Source: Xanthocytophaga flava (lineage in GTDB: Bacteria; Bacteroidota; Bacteroidia; Cytophagales; 172606-1). From it: 64,000 nt of DNA. The stretch is from assembly GCA_030068525.1 (NCBI GenBank), contig JASJOS010000004.1, forward strand, positions 186,001-250,000, read 5' to 3'. Of this stretch, positions 62,349 through 64,000 are shown one piece after another. The stretch's first letter is position 1. Each line of letters opens with the position of its first letter. The notes under the pieces were generated by a model. The model was not told the DNA's origin. It searched no databases and worked only from the letters and a program-made list of their open reading frames with translations. The translations under genes and the position numbers were made by a program.

Positions 62349-62786
62349 ATGAAAAAATCACTTTTAGTAGTCATCATGCTGTTTGTATCAATAGGCACTT
62401 TTGCACAGAAATTATCACCAGACCAGATAGTAGGAATATGGCAATGTGATGACTTTAAAATAGAGATCTTCAAGTCAGGTACTACTTACTCCGGTAAACT
62501 GTTATGGGCAAAAGATATGTTTGAAGCTGACGGAAAAACGTCTAAGAAAGATAGCAATAACCCCAACGAAAAACTAAGAACCCGATCCAGACAGGGTATT
62601 GTACATATTACAGAACTGGTTTACAAAGACGGCGAGTATAGAGATGGAAAGCTATATAGTGTGCAGGATGGAAATACCTATAGTCTAAAAGGTGTACTTA
62701 AAAATGCGGACAACCTTGAAACCAGAGGGTATAAAGGTGTCCCAATGATAGGTAAAACGTTCATATGGAAACGTGTTCAAAATTGA
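62349..62786 (+). CDS. Exported DUF2147 protein
   Basis: The ATG at 62349 starts a clean signal peptide (MKKSLLVVIMLFVSIGTFAQ); three residues upstream in frame are dispensable. The 145-residue protein matches DUF2147: IVGIWQCDDFKIEIFKSGTTYSGKLLWAKD, DSNNPNEKLRTRSRQGIVHITELVYKDGEYRDGKLYSVQDGNTYSLKGVL and NLETRGYKGVPMIGKTFIWKRV. The family has a lipocalin-like beta fold and is seen in the periplasm of many Gram-negative bacteria. The reaction, if any, is unknown. Confidence 0.88.
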   Translation: MKKSLLVVIMLFVSIGTFAQKLSPDQIVGIWQCDDFKIEIFKSGTTYSGKLLWAKDMFEADGKTSKKDSNNPNEKLRTRSRQGIVHITELVYKDGEYRDGKLYSVQDGNTYSLKGVLKNADNLETRGYKGVPMIGKTFIWKRVQN

Positions 62787-62973
62787 GATTCAGGCAACAT
62801 TTTGTTTTTCTTTCCAATGTGGCTTCCCTAGGTTATTCTATCTGTTTTTTCTGTAGTTCAAGCATAGGCAACAATACCTCAACAAATCCAAAAGAGGGTT
62901 AACAAGGTCGATCATTATTGTTCAGATCTCATTCTTGGCCAGTTATATAATCAAAAGTAGATTCTTACCTAAA

Positions 62974-63327
62974 ATGATAAAAAACATTCTTTCCTTAGTA
63001 TTATTGATCGTTAGCGTATCACTAAGTTTCAAGCACGGCTGGGATACATTTCACTATAAAAACAATCCCGAATCAGTCAAAATGATGAATGACTTAGGTA
63101 TCAGTGAATCGATTGTTCCATTCCTTGGCTTTTTAACTATAGCTGTGGGAGTTCTGTTACTGATTCCCAAGACATTTTTCCTTGGCAATATGCTCAATGC
63201 TATCTCAATTCTTTTTATTATGGGATTGGCATTACGAGCCGGAAATAGTAAAATGGCGTTAATAGAGATTCCGTTTCTGGTAATGCCCTTACTGCTGATA
63301 TGGCTGAAATATCCATTTAAAAAGTAA
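62974..63327 (+). CDS. Small DoxX-like membrane protein
   Basis: The ATG at 62974 starts the first membrane helix (MIKNILSLVLLIVSVSLSFKHGWDTF); an upstream in-frame start at 62935 would add 13 residues. The 117-residue protein has four helices: about 3-20, 46-66 (SIVPFLGFLTIAVGVLLLIPK), 68-87 (FFLGNMLNAISILFIMGLALRAG) and 94-113. The pattern resembles the DoxX-like families found next to SDR and AraC genes. It sits in the inner membrane. Function unknown. Confidence 0.78.
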   Translation: MIKNILSLVLLIVSVSLSFKHGWDTFHYKNNPESVKMMNDLGISESIVPFLGFLTIAVGVLLLIPKTFFLGNMLNAISILFIMGLALRAGNSKMALIEIPFLVMPLLLIWLKYPFKK

Positions 63328-63339
63328 ACTACCTCTACT

Positions 63340-64000
63340 ATGAAACCCTATAGGATACAATCCATCTCGGAAATACATCGGTTGATGAATCTTCCCAAAC
63401 CCCATCATCCGCTGATTGGTATAATAGATTTGAAAGGACTGAAAAATGACCCAAATATCAATGCCGTTATTTTTGACTTCTATGTAGTATCGCTCAAGAG
63501 AGGTTGTAACAACTTGTTATATGGGCAACAGAAATACGATTTTGACGAAGGATTAATGGCGTTTTTGTCGCCTGGACAGGTGTTGCGGGGTGAAGAAAGT
63601 GGTGTACCTGCAAACATTGAAGGCTGGATGCTGTTTATTCATCCTGATTTTCTATGGAATACCTCTCTTGCAAAAAAGATAAAGCAATATGAATATTTTG
63701 GATATGCTGCCAATGAAGCTCTGTTTCTTTCAGACAAAGAAGAGACCCTTATCAATGGGATTATTGACAATATCAAACAGGAGTACCATTCAAACATTGA
63801 TAAATTCAGTCAGGATGTAATCATTGCACAACTGGAAGTGTTGTTTACCTATGCCCAACGGTTTTACGAACGCCAGTTCATTACCCGCAAAATCACCAAT
63901 CACAAAATTTTAGAGCGGATGGAAGATGTATTGGCAGACTATTTTGGTAATGAAGACTTGATGATAAAAGGATTACCCAGCGTTCAATACATTGCCGACA
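63340..64000 (+). CDS. AraC-family transcription regulator, C-terminus outside window
   Basis: The frame is open from ATG 63340-63342 to the window edge, 220 residues. The N-terminal part (FDFYVVSLKRGCNNLLYGQQKYDFDEGLMAFLSPGQVLRGEE) is the cupin-like sensor domain of AraC-type regulators. The end (KILERMEDVLADYFGNEDLMIKGLPSVQYIAD) is the start of the HTH region, which continues past 64000. It follows the membrane protein gene by 12 bases and probably regulates the SDR-DUF2147-membrane protein set. Confidence 0.88.
   Translation, partial: MKPYRIQSISEIHRLMNLPKPHHPLIGIIDLKGLKNDPNINAVIFDFYVVSLKRGCNNLLYGQQKYDFDEGLMAFLSPGQVLRGEESGVPANIEGWMLFIHPDFLWNTSLAKKIKQYEYFGYAANEALFLSDKEETLINGIIDNIKQEYHSNIDKFSQDVIIAQLEVLFTYAQRFYERQFITRKITNHKILERMEDVLADYFGNEDLMIKGLPSVQYIAD

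Noticed and set aside
1-64000. tRNA, rRNA and CRISPR arrays.
   Set aside because: No T-loop-like GTTCGAATC pairs in a tRNA setting, no rRNA-like conserved stretches and no regularly spaced identical repeats were seen on either strand.

Overview
The window comes from a Bacteroidota chromosome, most likely a Cytophagales-type gliding bacterium. Signs are a type IX secretion (gliding-motility type) C-terminal sorting domain, four large TonB-linked outer-membrane systems (one with an STN domain followed by a DUF4249 lipoprotein), PorT-like barrels, DUF4142, DUF4249 and DUF421 proteins, -7 promoter boxes of the TAnnTTTG kind and AT-rich DNA. The species cannot be told from the window. No rRNA, tRNA or CRISPR array was seen.

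Layout. 0-4 kb: secreted sugar-dehydrogenase-like protein (cut by the edge), DUF1080/PA14 protein and AccC. 4.5-10.5 kb: T9SS cargo, an ECF sigma / anti-sigma / barrel operon and an unknown exported protein. 10.6-17 kb: TonB receptor, DUF4249 and MG2/plug operon. 17-21.4 kb: a foreign-looking island between two copies of a structured palindrome; it opens with IS481, IS3 and AraC debris and carries a SnoaL-like protein, a Crp/Fnr regulator, a broken MFS exporter and an SDR. 21.5-28 kb: truncated haemoglobin and a metal-uptake operon (Cys-rich small protein, TonB receptor, PepSY membrane protein, His-rich lipoprotein, SCO). 28-36 kb: FGE-like protein, a DMT exporter with a nonsense codon, a MITE-like repeat, a FecA-like receptor and its small partner, and a lipoprotein. 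37-41.6 kb: cyanophycin synthetase, cyanophycinase and isoaspartyl peptidase, a complete make-and-break nitrogen storage cycle. 41.8-52.4 kb: a stress-like cluster (LEA-type protein, Mn catalase, two DUF421 proteins with zinc ribbons, DUF305 and several unknown small proteins). 52.8-61.4 kb: glycan genes (glycosyltransferase, UDP-galactopyranose mutase, GH1-RmlD fusion, GH2) around a DUF4142 protein. 61.5-64 kb: SDR, DUF2147, small membrane protein and an AraC regulator cut by the edge.

The most unusual signal is a composite promoter repeated five times between 43.2 and 49.1 kb: AAATAC-N16-GTATTW-N3-CTCTT-N21-NANNTTTG (W = A/T). Every copy points at the next gene on its own strand, including Mn catalase, a small coiled-coil protein with its unknown neighbour, and three genes or transcripts of unknown function. 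The dyad abuts a -33/-7 promoter with a weak -7 box, which reads as an activator-dependent, stress-type regulon of largely uncharacterised proteins. The regulator itself is not identified. Two further exact-spacing dyads (50.7 and 58.6 kb) lack the -33 part.
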